Part shown: positions 24,535-33,465 of the stretch, piece after piece
Position numbering within the stretch: position 1 is the first letter of the stretch
Layout: each line of letters starts with the position of its first letter
Assembly: GCF_022458865.1 (NCBI RefSeq)
Contig: NZ_JAJNMU010000017.1
Coordinates: 170,769-234,768, forward strand
DNA: 64,000 nucleotides
Reading direction: 5' to 3'
DNA from: Paenibacillus periandrae
GTDB lineage: Bacteria; Bacillota; Bacilli; Paenibacillales; NBRC-103111
Program-made: the position numbers and the translations under genes
Notes under the pieces: generated by a model
Told to the model about the DNA's origin: nothing
The model's database searches: none
The model's input: the letters and a program-made list of their open reading frames with translations, nothing else

Positions 24535-26352
24535 ATGGCACAAGTGCTGAACCGGATACAGAACTACCTGCTCGGAACAAGTCTCCAACAGAAGCTGATT
24601 CTGCTGATACTTCCGCTTTCCATTATCCCGTTATCTATTCTGGGAACCTTCTCCTACTATAAATCCTCGCAGGTCGTTCAAAAGCAAGTGTGCCAGACAA
24701 TTTTGGAAAGCTTATCCCAGGTCAATTACAGCCTCAACTATTTTGTCAAAGATATCGAGCAGCTTACCATGTACATTTACAGCAACCGTGAAATTCAGGA
24801 TGTGCTCTCCAAAGACGGTGGGCGTTCGTTGGTGGAAAAGCATCAGGACGAGAAACGGATCAACGATATTCTGGACACGTTCCTGGGCTTTAAAAGCTGG
24901 AATATTGCGATATATTTGCTTGGTTCTAATGGAGACCGCTATTTTACGGGGAAGTTATTGCCGAACCAATATGATGATTACAATGTAAATTGGGGATTGT
25001 TTCGCAAGATGCGGCTGGCGGGCGGCAATATCATTTGGGATACGCACTATAGCATGAAAAAGCTCGAGGATTTTGGTATTGTACTCAGCAGCGGCAGACT
25101 GTTAAAAAAGATCGAGACGAGCCAGCCGCTTGGTTACATGGTCGTCGATATTATGGAGGACGCCCTGGCGGACAAATACAATAAGGCTCAGCTCCAGCCC
25201 GGTGGACAAATGCTACTGCTGGATCGCAACGGCTACGTAATTTCCAGCAGTCCATCCAAGCATATCGTCGGGACGAAGCTGAACGAGCCTTATCTGGAAA
25301 ATGTGCTTGCCGGCAACAAAGGTTTTTTTGAGCTGGACAGCAAGAATGCTCCTGCAACCATGGTCATTTATGATACTTCAGAAATTACCGGATTCAAGAT
25401 GGTTAGTGTCGTTCCTGTAGCTGTTCTGACCAAGGAGAGCAGCAGCATCCGCAATCTGACGTATTTTATAGTCATTATGCTTGGTGTTGTCTCATGCTGG
25501 CTGGCTTATGTGCTATCTGTCACCATTACCCATCCACTCCGGAAGCTGAGGTCCCTGATGCATCTGGTGGAGAATGGCAATATGGAGGTCTCCTTTCGGT
25601 CCAGGTACAGAGATGAAGTCGGACAGCTCGGAATCAGCTTTAACAAGATGGTGCAGCGGATCAAACAGCTGATCGATGAGGTGTATACCAAGCAGCTGAT
25701 GGTGCAGGAGGCTGAAATCAAGGCGATTCAGGCTCAATTTAACCCGCATTTTTTGTATAATGCACTGGATTCGATTAATTGGATGGCTCGTATTCACAAG
25801 ATCAACGATATTAGTCAGACCGTGGTTTCACTTGGCGAGCTGCTGCGGTTCAGTATACGCAAGGGACAGCCCTTCATTCAGGTACAAGAGGATATGCAGC
25901 AGATTCGTAATTATTTGGTCATTCAAAAAATGCGCTACGGCGAAAAGCTGGAAGCGGAATTAATTATCGTTCAAGACATTGAAGCGCTGTATACCCTGAA
26001 GCTGCTCATTCAGCCGCTGGTGGAGAATGCGATTACCCATGGGCTTGAGCTTAAGCCGGGCAAGGGGCATCTTCGGATTCATGGTTCACGTGTGGGCGAG
26101 CGTGTTCGCCTTGAAGTGAGCGACGATGGAGTAGGTATACCACCGGAAACGGTGGAGCTGCTTCTACACGGCAAGTTCGAATCCAGTGATGAGCATAATA
26201 CGGGAATCGGACTTCATAATCTGAAGCGACGGCTGGAGCTTTATTTCCATTCCAACTATCGTTTTGACATCGAAAGTAAGGCATTGCAGGGGACCAGGGT
26301 CATTATTGAAATTCCTGTAATGCGCACAGCAGGGGAGGATCGTCATGTATAA
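24535..26352 (+). CDS. YesM-type sensor histidine kinase
   Basis: A 605-residue membrane kinase: transmembrane helix about residues 22-42, an extracytoplasmic Cache-type sensor (about 45-300), second helix about 305-330, HAMP linker, a His_kinase domain with the phosphoacceptor in AQFNPHFLYNALDSI (about residue 410), and HATPase_c with LVENAITHGLE and GVGIPPETVE, GIGLHNLKRRLE. YesM-type kinases sense extracellular sugars or ligand-loaded binding proteins. The stop overlaps the response regulator by 8 bases. The genes that follow, a binding-protein/ABC set, are the likely regulated transporter. Confidence 0.93.
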   Translation: MAQVLNRIQNYLLGTSLQQKLILLILPLSIIPLSILGTFSYYKSSQVVQKQVCQTILESLSQVNYSLNYFVKDIEQLTMYIYSNREIQDVLSKDGGRSLVEKHQDEKRINDILDTFLGFKSWNIAIYLLGSNGDRYFTGKLLPNQYDDYNVNWGLFRKMRLAGGNIIWDTHYSMKKLEDFGIVLSSGRLLKKIETSQPLGYMVVDIMEDALADKYNKAQLQPGGQMLLLDRNGYVISSSPSKHIVGTKLNEPYLENVLAGNKGFFELDSKNAPATMVIYDTSEITGFKMVSVVPVAVLTKESSSIRNLTYFIVIMLGVVSCWLAYVLSVTITHPLRKLRSLMHLVENGNMEVSFRSRYRDEVGQLGISFNKMVQRIKQLIDEVYTKQLMVQEAEIKAIQAQFNPHFLYNALDSINWMARIHKINDISQTVVSLGELLRFSIRKGQPFIQVQEDMQQIRNYLVIQKMRYGEKLEAELIIVQDIEALYTLKLLIQPLVENAITHGLELKPGKGHLRIHGSRVGERVRLEVSDDGVGIPPETVELLLHGKFESSDEHNTGIGLHNLKRRLELYFHSNYRFDIESKALQGTRVIIEIPVMRTAGEDRHV

Positions 26353-27931
26353 AGTGGTCATTGTCGAGGATGAATGGCTTGTTCTGCAAGGATTGAAGCT
26401 GACGATTCCGTGGGAGGACATGCATTGCTCGATTATCGGTGAAGCAAGTGACGGGGTGACGGGTCTGGAGGTTATACAGCAGGAGCAGCCCGATATATTA
26501 TTAACGGACATTCGAATGCCAGCGATGGACGGGATTCAATTAGCGGAAAAAGCAGCCCTGCTGTGGCCCAAAATGAAAATCGTGTTTCTTACGGGATTTG
26601 ATGATTTTACTTATGCCCAAAAAGCAGTAAAGCTGGGAGCTGCTGACTTCGTGCTTAAACCAACCAATGCAGAGGAACTGATTCGTGTCATCGGGCGCAT
26701 CACCTCCAAGCTGGATGAGGAGAAGCAGCAGCAATCGCTGCAGGAACGTATGGAGCTGCGCTACAGCTGGGAGCATCCGCTGATTTTGGAGAAAATGCTT
26801 TATGATTTGCTGCTGGATTATGCCGGAACGATGGAGAAGGAGTGGCTGTTGGAGTATGGGGGATCCTCATCGGAGGAATTTTCCTCCTATCGGGTAATAC
26901 TGCTGCAGCTTGATAGTTTGCATACGAGCGGGGCGACTGGAGAACAGCTGAAGCAGGGGGTTAAAGAGCAAATGGCCGTGCTGTCGACCTTGCCTGCGGT
27001 GAGAATACACGAAAACCGTTATGCCTTAGTCGTTAACCGAATTATAGACCGTGCCCCGCTAACCGAAATGCTGGATCAGTTGTCTCCGCTCCTTCCCTTG
27101 ATTGCAAAAAGCCATGTACTGGGCGCAAGCGAGCTCTGTATCGGTATCGATCAGCTTCCGACTGCTTATCAACAGGCGATGAGCGCCTTATATCAAACAG
27201 TATTTGTCGGTCAGGAGCGAATGATCTGGTTTGAGGATATGGACCGGCAGCAGGATCCTCTTCGTGCTAATTATACGAGGCTGGAGGAACTGATCGATCT
27301 GGTCAAATGGGGAAACCCTGCATCCATCAAGGAAATGACAGAGCTCTGGTATAGCCAGCTCATTCATCGTCATACGGATGGTTTGGAAGCCAGAAGGCGT
27401 TTTTTTGAATATACAGTGACACTGTATTCGCTGCTGCTGCGAGATTCAGAGCTTCGTGGCATCGTACTGGACAGCAGCTTTTCGCTGGCTTCGGCTGAGC
27501 GGGTGGAGGAGACGCTGGAATTGTCACTGGAACGGCTGAATACTTCATTATTCGAATGGAACCGCAAATATACCGAGCAGTCGGATACTCATAAGAAAAG
27601 CGGCTTCGAGGAAATTGAAGCTTTCATTCAAGCTCATTATGCCGAAGATATTACCCTTCAGAGCATCGCAGAACGCCATCATATGAGTGAAAGCTATTTT
27701 AGCCGATTGTTTAAAAAACAGGTGGGTACCAGCTTTCTGGAATATATAACCCAGATTCGGATGCGGCATGCGAAAGAGCTGCTAACGAATCCGAGATTGA
27801 AAATATACGAGGTTTCCGTTCAGGTAGGCTACCAGGATTCACGTTACTTCAGTCAAATTTTTCGTAAATATACCGGAGAAACACCGACAGAGTTCCGCAA
27901 GCGGCTTGGGATTGAGAGTTTACCGTTGTAA
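26345..27931 (+). CDS. YesN-type response regulator with AraC DNA-binding domain
   Basis: A 528-residue regulator: receiver domain (residues 1-120) with acidic pocket Glu8-Asp9, phosphoacceptor Asp55 in LLTDIRMP and Lys in FVLKP, a long middle region without named motifs, and a C-terminal AraC double helix-turn-helix (about 425-525; LQSIAERHHMSESYFSRLFKK cut short here, VSVQVGYQDSRYFSQIF). Start is ATG, 8 bases inside the kinase gene. It ends in a strong terminator. Most likely activates the binding-protein genes beginning at 28152, which have operator-like repeats upstream. Confidence 0.93.
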   Translation: MYKVVIVEDEWLVLQGLKLTIPWEDMHCSIIGEASDGVTGLEVIQQEQPDILLTDIRMPAMDGIQLAEKAALLWPKMKIVFLTGFDDFTYAQKAVKLGAADFVLKPTNAEELIRVIGRITSKLDEEKQQQSLQERMELRYSWEHPLILEKMLYDLLLDYAGTMEKEWLLEYGGSSSEEFSSYRVILLQLDSLHTSGATGEQLKQGVKEQMAVLSTLPAVRIHENRYALVVNRIIDRAPLTEMLDQLSPLLPLIAKSHVLGASELCIGIDQLPTAYQQAMSALYQTVFVGQERMIWFEDMDRQQDPLRANYTRLEELIDLVKWGNPASIKEMTELWYSQLIHRHTDGLEARRRFFEYTVTLYSLLLRDSELRGIVLDSSFSLASAERVEETLELSLERLNTSLFEWNRKYTEQSDTHKKSGFEEIEAFIQAHYAEDITLQSIAERHHMSESYFSRLFKKQVGTSFLEYITQIRMRHAKELLTNPRLKIYEVSVQVGYQDSRYFSQIFRKYTGETPTEFRKRLGIESLPL

Positions 27932-27954
27932 TAACGGTCCTATATAGGCTACGT

Positions 27955-27990
27955 CCGGCCCTTGGGCCGGTTTTTTGCGTTTTTTTGTGT
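27955..27990 (+). terminator. Rho-independent terminator after the two-component genes
   Basis: A very stable GC stem (CCGGCCC / GGGCCGG with a TT loop) is followed by TTTTTTGCGTTTTTTT. It separates the kinase/regulator pair from the transport operon. Confidence 0.92.
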
Positions 27991-28077
27991 TTTTTAAGGG
28001 GAATGCTAGACGGAAAGAGCGGTTGTACGGCGAATGAAGTGGTCAAAAATTTCAACAACTGAGCAATTTCATCACAT

Positions 28078-28129
28078 TGAAAGCACTTTCATCAGTGGAT
28101 ATAGTAGTACTAGAAGTAAAACGCTTTCA
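28078..28129 (+). promoter_or_regulatory. Two cre-like sites upstream of the binding-protein gene
   Basis: TGAAAGCACTTTCA (28078-28091) departs from the CcpA consensus TGWAARCGNTWNCA at one base, and a second site at 28116-28129 matches it at 12 of 14 positions. Both lie within 75 bases of the first binding-protein start, so carbon catabolite control by CcpA is likely. Binding is inferred. Confidence 0.5.
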
Positions 28130-28151
28130 AACTAATAGGGGGTCATACACA

Positions 28152-29219
28152 ATGAGAAAAATGGTAACCAGTATTTTGGCATCACTGCTTTTGGTCGGTT
28201 CATTAGCGGGCTGTGGCACAACGGAAACACCAAGTGCCAAACCGGCCGAGGGAGCAGCGCCTCAACCTGCCGCACAGCAGCCAGCTGCCAAAACAGGCGG
28301 TAAGCTGACGTTGTATTCACCCAATGCAGCAGAGGTTAACAACCCGATCGTCAAGGAATTTCAGGACCGTACAGGAATTGAAGTCCAACTGATTGCCGGA
28401 GGCACGGGAGATTTGCTGAAACGTGTTCAGGCAGAAGCGGCTAATCCACTCGGGGATGTATTCTGGGCAGGCGGTGCGGATTCGCTGGAAGCCTACAAGA
28501 AATATTTTGAACCGTACAAAACGAAGGAATTCGATAATTTATCCCCGCAATATGTGGATAAAACGAATGTGTGGACACCGTTTGCAGCCTTGCCGATGAT
28601 CATTATGTACAACAAGGAATTGGTGAAAGCTGGCGAGGAACCGAAGGGCTGGACGGATCTGACAGATCCGAAATGGAAGGGCAAAATTGCATTTGCCGAT
28701 CCGGCCAAATCCGGCTCCTCCTACACACAGCTTATTACGATGCTTACAGCAAACGGGAAAGACAACGGCTGGGGCTTTATTAAGAAATTTGTGACCAACC
28801 TGGATGGAAAAGTGTTATCCGGCTCTGGTCTTGTGTACAAAGGTGTAGCGGATAAGGAGTTTGCACTCGGTGTGACTCTGGAGGAAGCGGCGCTGCGGTA
28901 TGTTGAAGGTGGAGCCAAGGTCGGAATCATTTATCCGGTTGAAGGCACCTCGTCGGTACCTGATGGCGCAGCGGTGATCAAAGGCGCCAAAAATATGGAG
29001 CAAGCCAAGCAATTTATCGACTTTCTGGTAGGCAAGGATGTACAAGCGCTGATTCAAAAAGAATTTAAACGCCGTTCTGTCCGTAAAGATGCAGAAGCTG
29101 TGAAGGGAATTGCTGAGGCCAAGGATATCAAGCTCGTCGATTATGATTTTGACTGGGCGGCAACCAAGAAAGACGACAACATTAAACGTTTTGGTAAAAT
29201 TGTTACTGGACAGGAATAA
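28152..29219 (+). CDS. Fe3+/2-AEP/phosphoester-type ABC substrate-binding lipoprotein, copy A
   Basis: A 355-residue lipoprotein (signal peptide MRKMVTSILASLLLVGSLAGC; lipobox LAGC) with a short Pro/Ala/Gln-rich linker, then an AfuA/FbpA/PotD-like solute-binding fold: LTLYSPN start, GDVFWAGGADSLEAY, FAALPMIIMYNKEL and DPAKSGSSYTQL. This group binds Fe3+, 2-aminoethylphosphonate or phosphoglycerate-like ligands; I cannot choose among these. The ATG at 28152 follows AGGGGGGT; a long upstream extension is not coding. Nearly identical in layout to the next gene, with a 210-base gap between them. Confidence 0.88.
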   Translation: MRKMVTSILASLLLVGSLAGCGTTETPSAKPAEGAAPQPAAQQPAAKTGGKLTLYSPNAAEVNNPIVKEFQDRTGIEVQLIAGGTGDLLKRVQAEAANPLGDVFWAGGADSLEAYKKYFEPYKTKEFDNLSPQYVDKTNVWTPFAALPMIIMYNKELVKAGEEPKGWTDLTDPKWKGKIAFADPAKSGSSYTQLITMLTANGKDNGWGFIKKFVTNLDGKVLSGSGLVYKGVADKEFALGVTLEEAALRYVEGGAKVGIIYPVEGTSSVPDGAAVIKGAKNMEQAKQFIDFLVGKDVQALIQKEFKRRSVRKDAEAVKGIAEAKDIKLVDYDFDWAATKKDDNIKRFGKIVTGQE

Positions 29220-29296
29220 CAGTTATTATAGTTAACATGTATATAACATTTAATGAAACTTTCTTCTGAAAGACTATAGAATCATGACTGATAAAG

Positions 29297-29328
29297 GTCG
29301 AAACATTTATATTCATGGACGTTTCGAC
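29297..29328 (+). promoter_or_regulatory. Inverted repeat in the gap between the duplicated binding-protein genes
   Basis: Arms GTCGAAAC (29297-29304) and GTTTCGAC (29321-29328) form a perfect 8-base inverted repeat around a 16-base spacer, some 110 bases before the second copy. It could be a regulator site or a weak hairpin; no T-run follows. No equivalent is obvious before copy A. Confidence 0.3.
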
Positions 29329-29434
29329 AATAATTTAAACAATTTAGAAATTTTATCTCATTTAAAGTTAGTATATCTGACATTATAGTATGAAGTAGAA
29401 ATCAAATCTGCTTTTACTAACTGGAGGATACACA

Positions 29435-30496
29435 ATGAGAAAAATGTTTACAAGTGTTCTTGCCTCACTGTTGCTTGTAGGAACTTTGGCGGGCTGTGGA
29501 ACGTCGGAAACCCCGAAATCGAAGGAGGGAGCTGCGCCTCAGCCTGCGTCTCCATCGACAGCTTCCAAGGCGGGCGGCAAGCTGAATCTGTATTCTCCTA
29601 ATGGAGCCGAGGTGAACAACCCGATTCTAAAAGAGTTTCAGGATCGTACGGGCATTGAGGTACAGCTGATTTCCGGTGGTACAGGAGACTTGCTGAAGCG
29701 TGTGCAGGCTGAAGCGGCTAATCCGCTTGGTGATGTATTCTGGGCTGGAGGTGCTGATTCCTTGGAGGCCTACAATAAATACTTCGAGCCTTATAAAACT
29801 AAGGAATTCGACAATCTCGCTCCGCAATATTTGAATAAAAGCAATGTCTGGACACCGTTTGCCGCCTTGCCGATGATTTTTATGTATAACAAAGAGCTGG
29901 TGAAGGTCGGGGAGGAGCCGAAGAGCTGGAACGATCTGCTGGATCCGAAATGGAAAGGCAAAATTGCTTACGCGGATCCGGCCAAATCCGGTTCCTCCTA
30001 TACACAGCTGGTCACGATGCTGACAGTGAACGGCAAAGATAACGGATGGGATTACGTTAAAAAGTTTGTTAAAAACCTCGATGGCAAAGTATTGTCCGGC
30101 TCGGCTTTAGTATATAAAGGTGTGGCAGATAAGGAATTTCCAATCGGTGTTACGCTGGAGGATGCAGCTCTCCGTTATGTCGAGGGTGGTGCACAGGTAG
30201 GCATTATGTACCCTACGGATGGTACCTCGGCTGTCCCTGATGCCGCCGCAGTAATCAAAGGTGCCAAGAATATGGAGCAGGCGAAGCAATTTATTGATTT
30301 CCTGGTAGGCAAGGATGTACAGTCGTTGATCCAAAAGGAATTCAAGCGCCGATCCGTCCGTAAGGATGCTGAAGTGGTGAAGGGCATTGCAGAAGCGAAG
30401 GATATCAAGCTGGTTGACTATGACTTTGACTGGGCGGCAACCAAGAAAGACGACAACATTAAACGTTTTGGTAAAATCGTAACGGGGCAGGAATAA
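29435..30496 (+). CDS. Fe3+/2-AEP/phosphoester-type ABC substrate-binding lipoprotein, copy B
   Basis: A 353-residue lipoprotein that repeats copy A over its entire length, with most residues identical (for example the C-terminal 30 residues are the same) and the greatest change in the signal peptide and linker (SKEGAAPQPASPS). The lipobox is LAGC. A recent tandem duplication is the simplest explanation. Differences near KEFPIGVTLEDA and GEEPKSWNDLLD may alter ligand fit. Ribosome binding site GGAGGA. A terminator/attenuator hairpin lies between it and the ATPase gene. Confidence 0.88.
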   Translation: MRKMFTSVLASLLLVGTLAGCGTSETPKSKEGAAPQPASPSTASKAGGKLNLYSPNGAEVNNPILKEFQDRTGIEVQLISGGTGDLLKRVQAEAANPLGDVFWAGGADSLEAYNKYFEPYKTKEFDNLAPQYLNKSNVWTPFAALPMIFMYNKELVKVGEEPKSWNDLLDPKWKGKIAYADPAKSGSSYTQLVTMLTVNGKDNGWDYVKKFVKNLDGKVLSGSALVYKGVADKEFPIGVTLEDAALRYVEGGAQVGIMYPTDGTSAVPDAAAVIKGAKNMEQAKQFIDFLVGKDVQSLIQKEFKRRSVRKDAEVVKGIAEAKDIKLVDYDFDWAATKKDDNIKRFGKIVTGQE

Positions 30497-30516
30497 GACA
30501 TTTTTAAACCATCAAC

Positions 30517-30551
30517 GGTGCCTTGCTTGAACGTGGAGGCACCTTTCTTTT
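30517..30551 (+). terminator. Partial terminator between binding proteins and ABC genes
   Basis: Arms GGTGCCT / AGGCACC with a 13-base loop are followed by TTTCTTTT. The short stem and interrupted T-run suggest partial read-through, which would give more binding protein than transporter subunits. Confidence 0.7.
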
Positions 30552-30572
30552 AGATAATGGAGGGCTATAGCT

Positions 30573-31673
30573 ATGCAAAAAATTGTATTCGATCATGTGA
30601 CCAAATATTTTGGCGACTCCAAGGCAGTCAATGACGCTCATCTGACCATCCAGGAAGGTGAATTTTTCACCCTGCTCGGTCCAAGCGGATGCGGGAAAAC
30701 GACCCTGCTGCGCACGATAGCTGGTTTTTATCGTCAGGAAGAGGGGGATATTTACTTCGGTGAGCGCAAAATCAATGATATTCCTACGCATGAGCGAAAC
30801 ATTGGGATGGTATTTCAAAATTACGCGATTTTCCCGCATATGACGGTTTTCGAGAACGTCGCTTATGGACTGAAAGCACGTAAAGTGAACAAGAAAGAAA
30901 CGGAACAGCGTGTCATGGAAGCATTGGAGATGGTACAGCTTCAGCATTTGCGTGATCGTGTTCCTTCCGATATGAGCGGCGGTCAGCAGCAGCGGATTGC
31001 ATTGGCTCGGGCCATCGTCATTCGTCCTGGTTTACTGCTGATGGATGAGCCGTTGTCCAACCTGGATGCCAAGCTGCGAATCAAGATGAGATCGGACATC
31101 CGCATGCTGCAAAAGGAATTGAATATCACGACGATTTACGTCACCCATGATCAGGAGGAGGCACTGGCCGTATCCGATCGAATTGCAGTTATGAGTGAAG
31201 GGAAAATACAGCAAATCGCTCCTCCGGAAGATATATACGCATATCCCGCGAATCAGTTCGTAGCCAATTTTATCGGCACCTCCAATTTTATCGAAGCTCA
31301 TTGTCATGGAGGTATGGATAGCTCAGGGCTCGCAAAGATCGATTTACTCGGTGCCTCGTATCAGCTGCCGCTTGCCAAATCGTATGAAGGCAAGGTTGTT
31401 ATGTCGCTGCGTCCGGAGCGCATCCGCTTGGAGACAGCGGGTCATGGACTACCGCTAATACCGGGAACGATTGAAAATGTCACGTATTTGGGGGAAAAGG
31501 TAAGTTACCTTGTCCGCCTTCAGAACGGGCCCGTGATCGACGTGCAGGAGCATGCGGTAGAGCCTCATCATCTGCGAAAGGTGAAGCAAGCCGTACAGGT
31601 GAATTTGCAGCTGGAAAAATCAACGATGTTCGACAAAGGCGGCAAGGAGGTCGTTTATCGTGCAACCTACTAA
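30573..31673 (+). CDS. ABC transporter ATP-binding protein (FbpC/PotA-like)
   Basis: A 366-residue ATPase with Walker A GPSGCGKTTLL (about residues 35-45), Q-loop, signature MSGGQQQRIALARA, Walker B LLLMDEPLSNLDAKLR, H-loop VTHDQEEALAV and a C-terminal TOBE-type domain (about 250-366). It belongs to the CUT1/FbpC class that powers import of ferric ions, polyamines or phosphonates. Its end overlaps the permease start by 14 bases (GTG at 31660). Together with copies A and B and the double permease it makes a complete importer. Confidence 0.92.
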   Translation: MQKIVFDHVTKYFGDSKAVNDAHLTIQEGEFFTLLGPSGCGKTTLLRTIAGFYRQEEGDIYFGERKINDIPTHERNIGMVFQNYAIFPHMTVFENVAYGLKARKVNKKETEQRVMEALEMVQLQHLRDRVPSDMSGGQQQRIALARAIVIRPGLLLMDEPLSNLDAKLRIKMRSDIRMLQKELNITTIYVTHDQEEALAVSDRIAVMSEGKIQQIAPPEDIYAYPANQFVANFIGTSNFIEAHCHGGMDSSGLAKIDLLGASYQLPLAKSYEGKVVMSLRPERIRLETAGHGLPLIPGTIENVTYLGEKVSYLVRLQNGPVIDVQEHAVEPHHLRKVKQAVQVNLQLEKSTMFDKGGKEVVYRATY

Positions 31674-33327
31674 GAAGGGCCGACTATTTTCATTTAAAAA
31701 ATGGGACTTCTGGTCCTGGGTCACCTTGATTGTCTATGTATTTCTGTTTGCCTTTATTGTGTATCCCTTATTTACCTTGCTGTTCAACAGCTTTTATAAC
31801 GATGAGGGTAGCCTCACACTGGACAATTATGCAAACTTCGTGAAGCTGAAATACTTTTACGGAGCGTTGTGGAACAGCTTGAAGGTATCCGCCTTTGCCA
31901 CCTTGTTTTCCATTCTGCTCGGTGTTCCACTTGCCTATGTGACGGCACGCTATAATGTGAAATGTAAAGGACTGATTCAAATTCTGGTCATTATGTCCTT
32001 GCTTTCGCCTCCCTTTATTGGTGCGTATTCCTGGATTCTGATGCTCGGAAACAACGGTTTTTTGACCCGTTTTCTGCATGACCTTGGCATCCCGTTCTCT
32101 TCAGTTTACGGTTGGAAGGGAATTGTCTTCGTCTTTACTCTTCAGTTCTATCCGCATATCTATTTGTATGTATCCGGTGCACTCAAAACGATCGATACTT
32201 CACTGGAGGAGGCTGCGGAAAGTCTGGGACGCTCCAGCTTTCATCGGCTTCGCACGGTTACGCTGCCGCTGATATTTCCAACGTTATCGGCTGGAGCTCT
32301 GATGGTGTTCATGGCATCCTTTGCCGACTTCGGTACACCTATGCTGCTGGGGCAAGGCTTTAAAGTATTGCCAATTCTGGCCTACGAGCAATTTATTAGT
32401 GAAATGGGCGGCAATCCGGCTATGGCCAGTACGCTCAGCGTAATCCTGATCATATGCTCGACAAGTATTTTGTTCCTGCAGCGCTTCTTTGTCGCCCGTA
32501 AAAATTACACCATGACGGGGATGCGCACACCGAAAATTCAGACGCTAAGGCCGCTTGCCAAATGGCTGTTAACTGCTGGAGCTTTGCTGGTGGCTTGTGT
32601 ATCGATTATTCCGCAAGCGACGGTTATTGTCACTTCCTTTATCAAAACAAAGGGTCCTGTGTTTCATCCAGGCTTCAGCTTGAATAGCTACAAGGAAGTA
32701 TTGTTTCGTGTGCCCAAAGCTATCTTGAATACGTACAGCTTTTCATTGATCTCGATTGTAATCATGGTTGTCATGGGTATGCTGATTGCTTACGTACTCG
32801 TCCGGAGAAAATCGAAGCTGACTGCGATGCTGGACGGGTTGATCATGATTCCTTATGTTATGCCGGGTACGGTGCTCGGGATCAGCATGATCATTGCGTT
32901 CAATAAACCGCCGGTCGTGCTGACAGGTACTTGGGTGATTCTGGTCATTGCTTATGTGGTGCGTAAGCTGCCCTATACCATTCGTTCGAGCACGGCGATT
33001 TTATATCAACTGGATCGCAGTGTGGAGGAGGCTTCTATCAGTCTGGGAGTACCGCCGATGAAAACCTTTTTCAAAACAACAGGGCGCTTAATGGGTCCCG
33101 GTGTACTGTCCGGCGCGATTTTAAGCTGGATTACGACCATTAATGAGTTAAGCTCCACCATTGTCCTCTACTACGGCTCTACAGCGACGATCTCGGTTAC
33201 GATATACAGCGAAGTATTTACGGCCAACTACGGTACGGGCGCAGCACTTGCTTCGATTTTGTCGATAACGACGCTGATCTCTTTGATAGTTGCCAACAAG
33301 CTGAGTAAAAAGGGACTGCAGCTGTAA
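31660..33327 (+). CDS. ABC permease with two fused membrane domains (FbpB-like)
   Basis: A 555-residue permease with about twelve membrane helices in two homologous halves. Each half has its own EAA loop: the first with LEEAAESLGRSSFHRL (about residues 186-201), the second with VEEASISLGVPPMKTF (about 452-467). This is the FbpB/SfuB arrangement, where one polypeptide does the work of two permeases. The start is GTG, overlapping the ATPase. The genes after it are a second binding protein and a phosphatase. Confidence 0.92.
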   Translation: MQPTKKGRLFSFKKWDFWSWVTLIVYVFLFAFIVYPLFTLLFNSFYNDEGSLTLDNYANFVKLKYFYGALWNSLKVSAFATLFSILLGVPLAYVTARYNVKCKGLIQILVIMSLLSPPFIGAYSWILMLGNNGFLTRFLHDLGIPFSSVYGWKGIVFVFTLQFYPHIYLYVSGALKTIDTSLEEAAESLGRSSFHRLRTVTLPLIFPTLSAGALMVFMASFADFGTPMLLGQGFKVLPILAYEQFISEMGGNPAMASTLSVILIICSTSILFLQRFFVARKNYTMTGMRTPKIQTLRPLAKWLLTAGALLVACVSIIPQATVIVTSFIKTKGPVFHPGFSLNSYKEVLFRVPKAILNTYSFSLISIVIMVVMGMLIAYVLVRRKSKLTAMLDGLIMIPYVMPGTVLGISMIIAFNKPPVVLTGTWVILVIAYVVRKLPYTIRSSTAILYQLDRSVEEASISLGVPPMKTFFKTTGRLMGPGVLSGAILSWITTINELSSTIVLYYGSTATISVTIYSEVFTANYGTGAALASILSITTLISLIVANKLSKKGLQL

Positions 33328-33465
33328 CCATTGAAGGAGGATGCTTGATAAGTCCCTCTCTTAATCTCGGTCGGCTGCCGCGTCACCCTGCTATATAGGA
33401 AAAGCCTTGCTGCAATGTTAGTATAGGAATAGTGATATGGCGACGCAGACCTGTCGGGAGGATAT

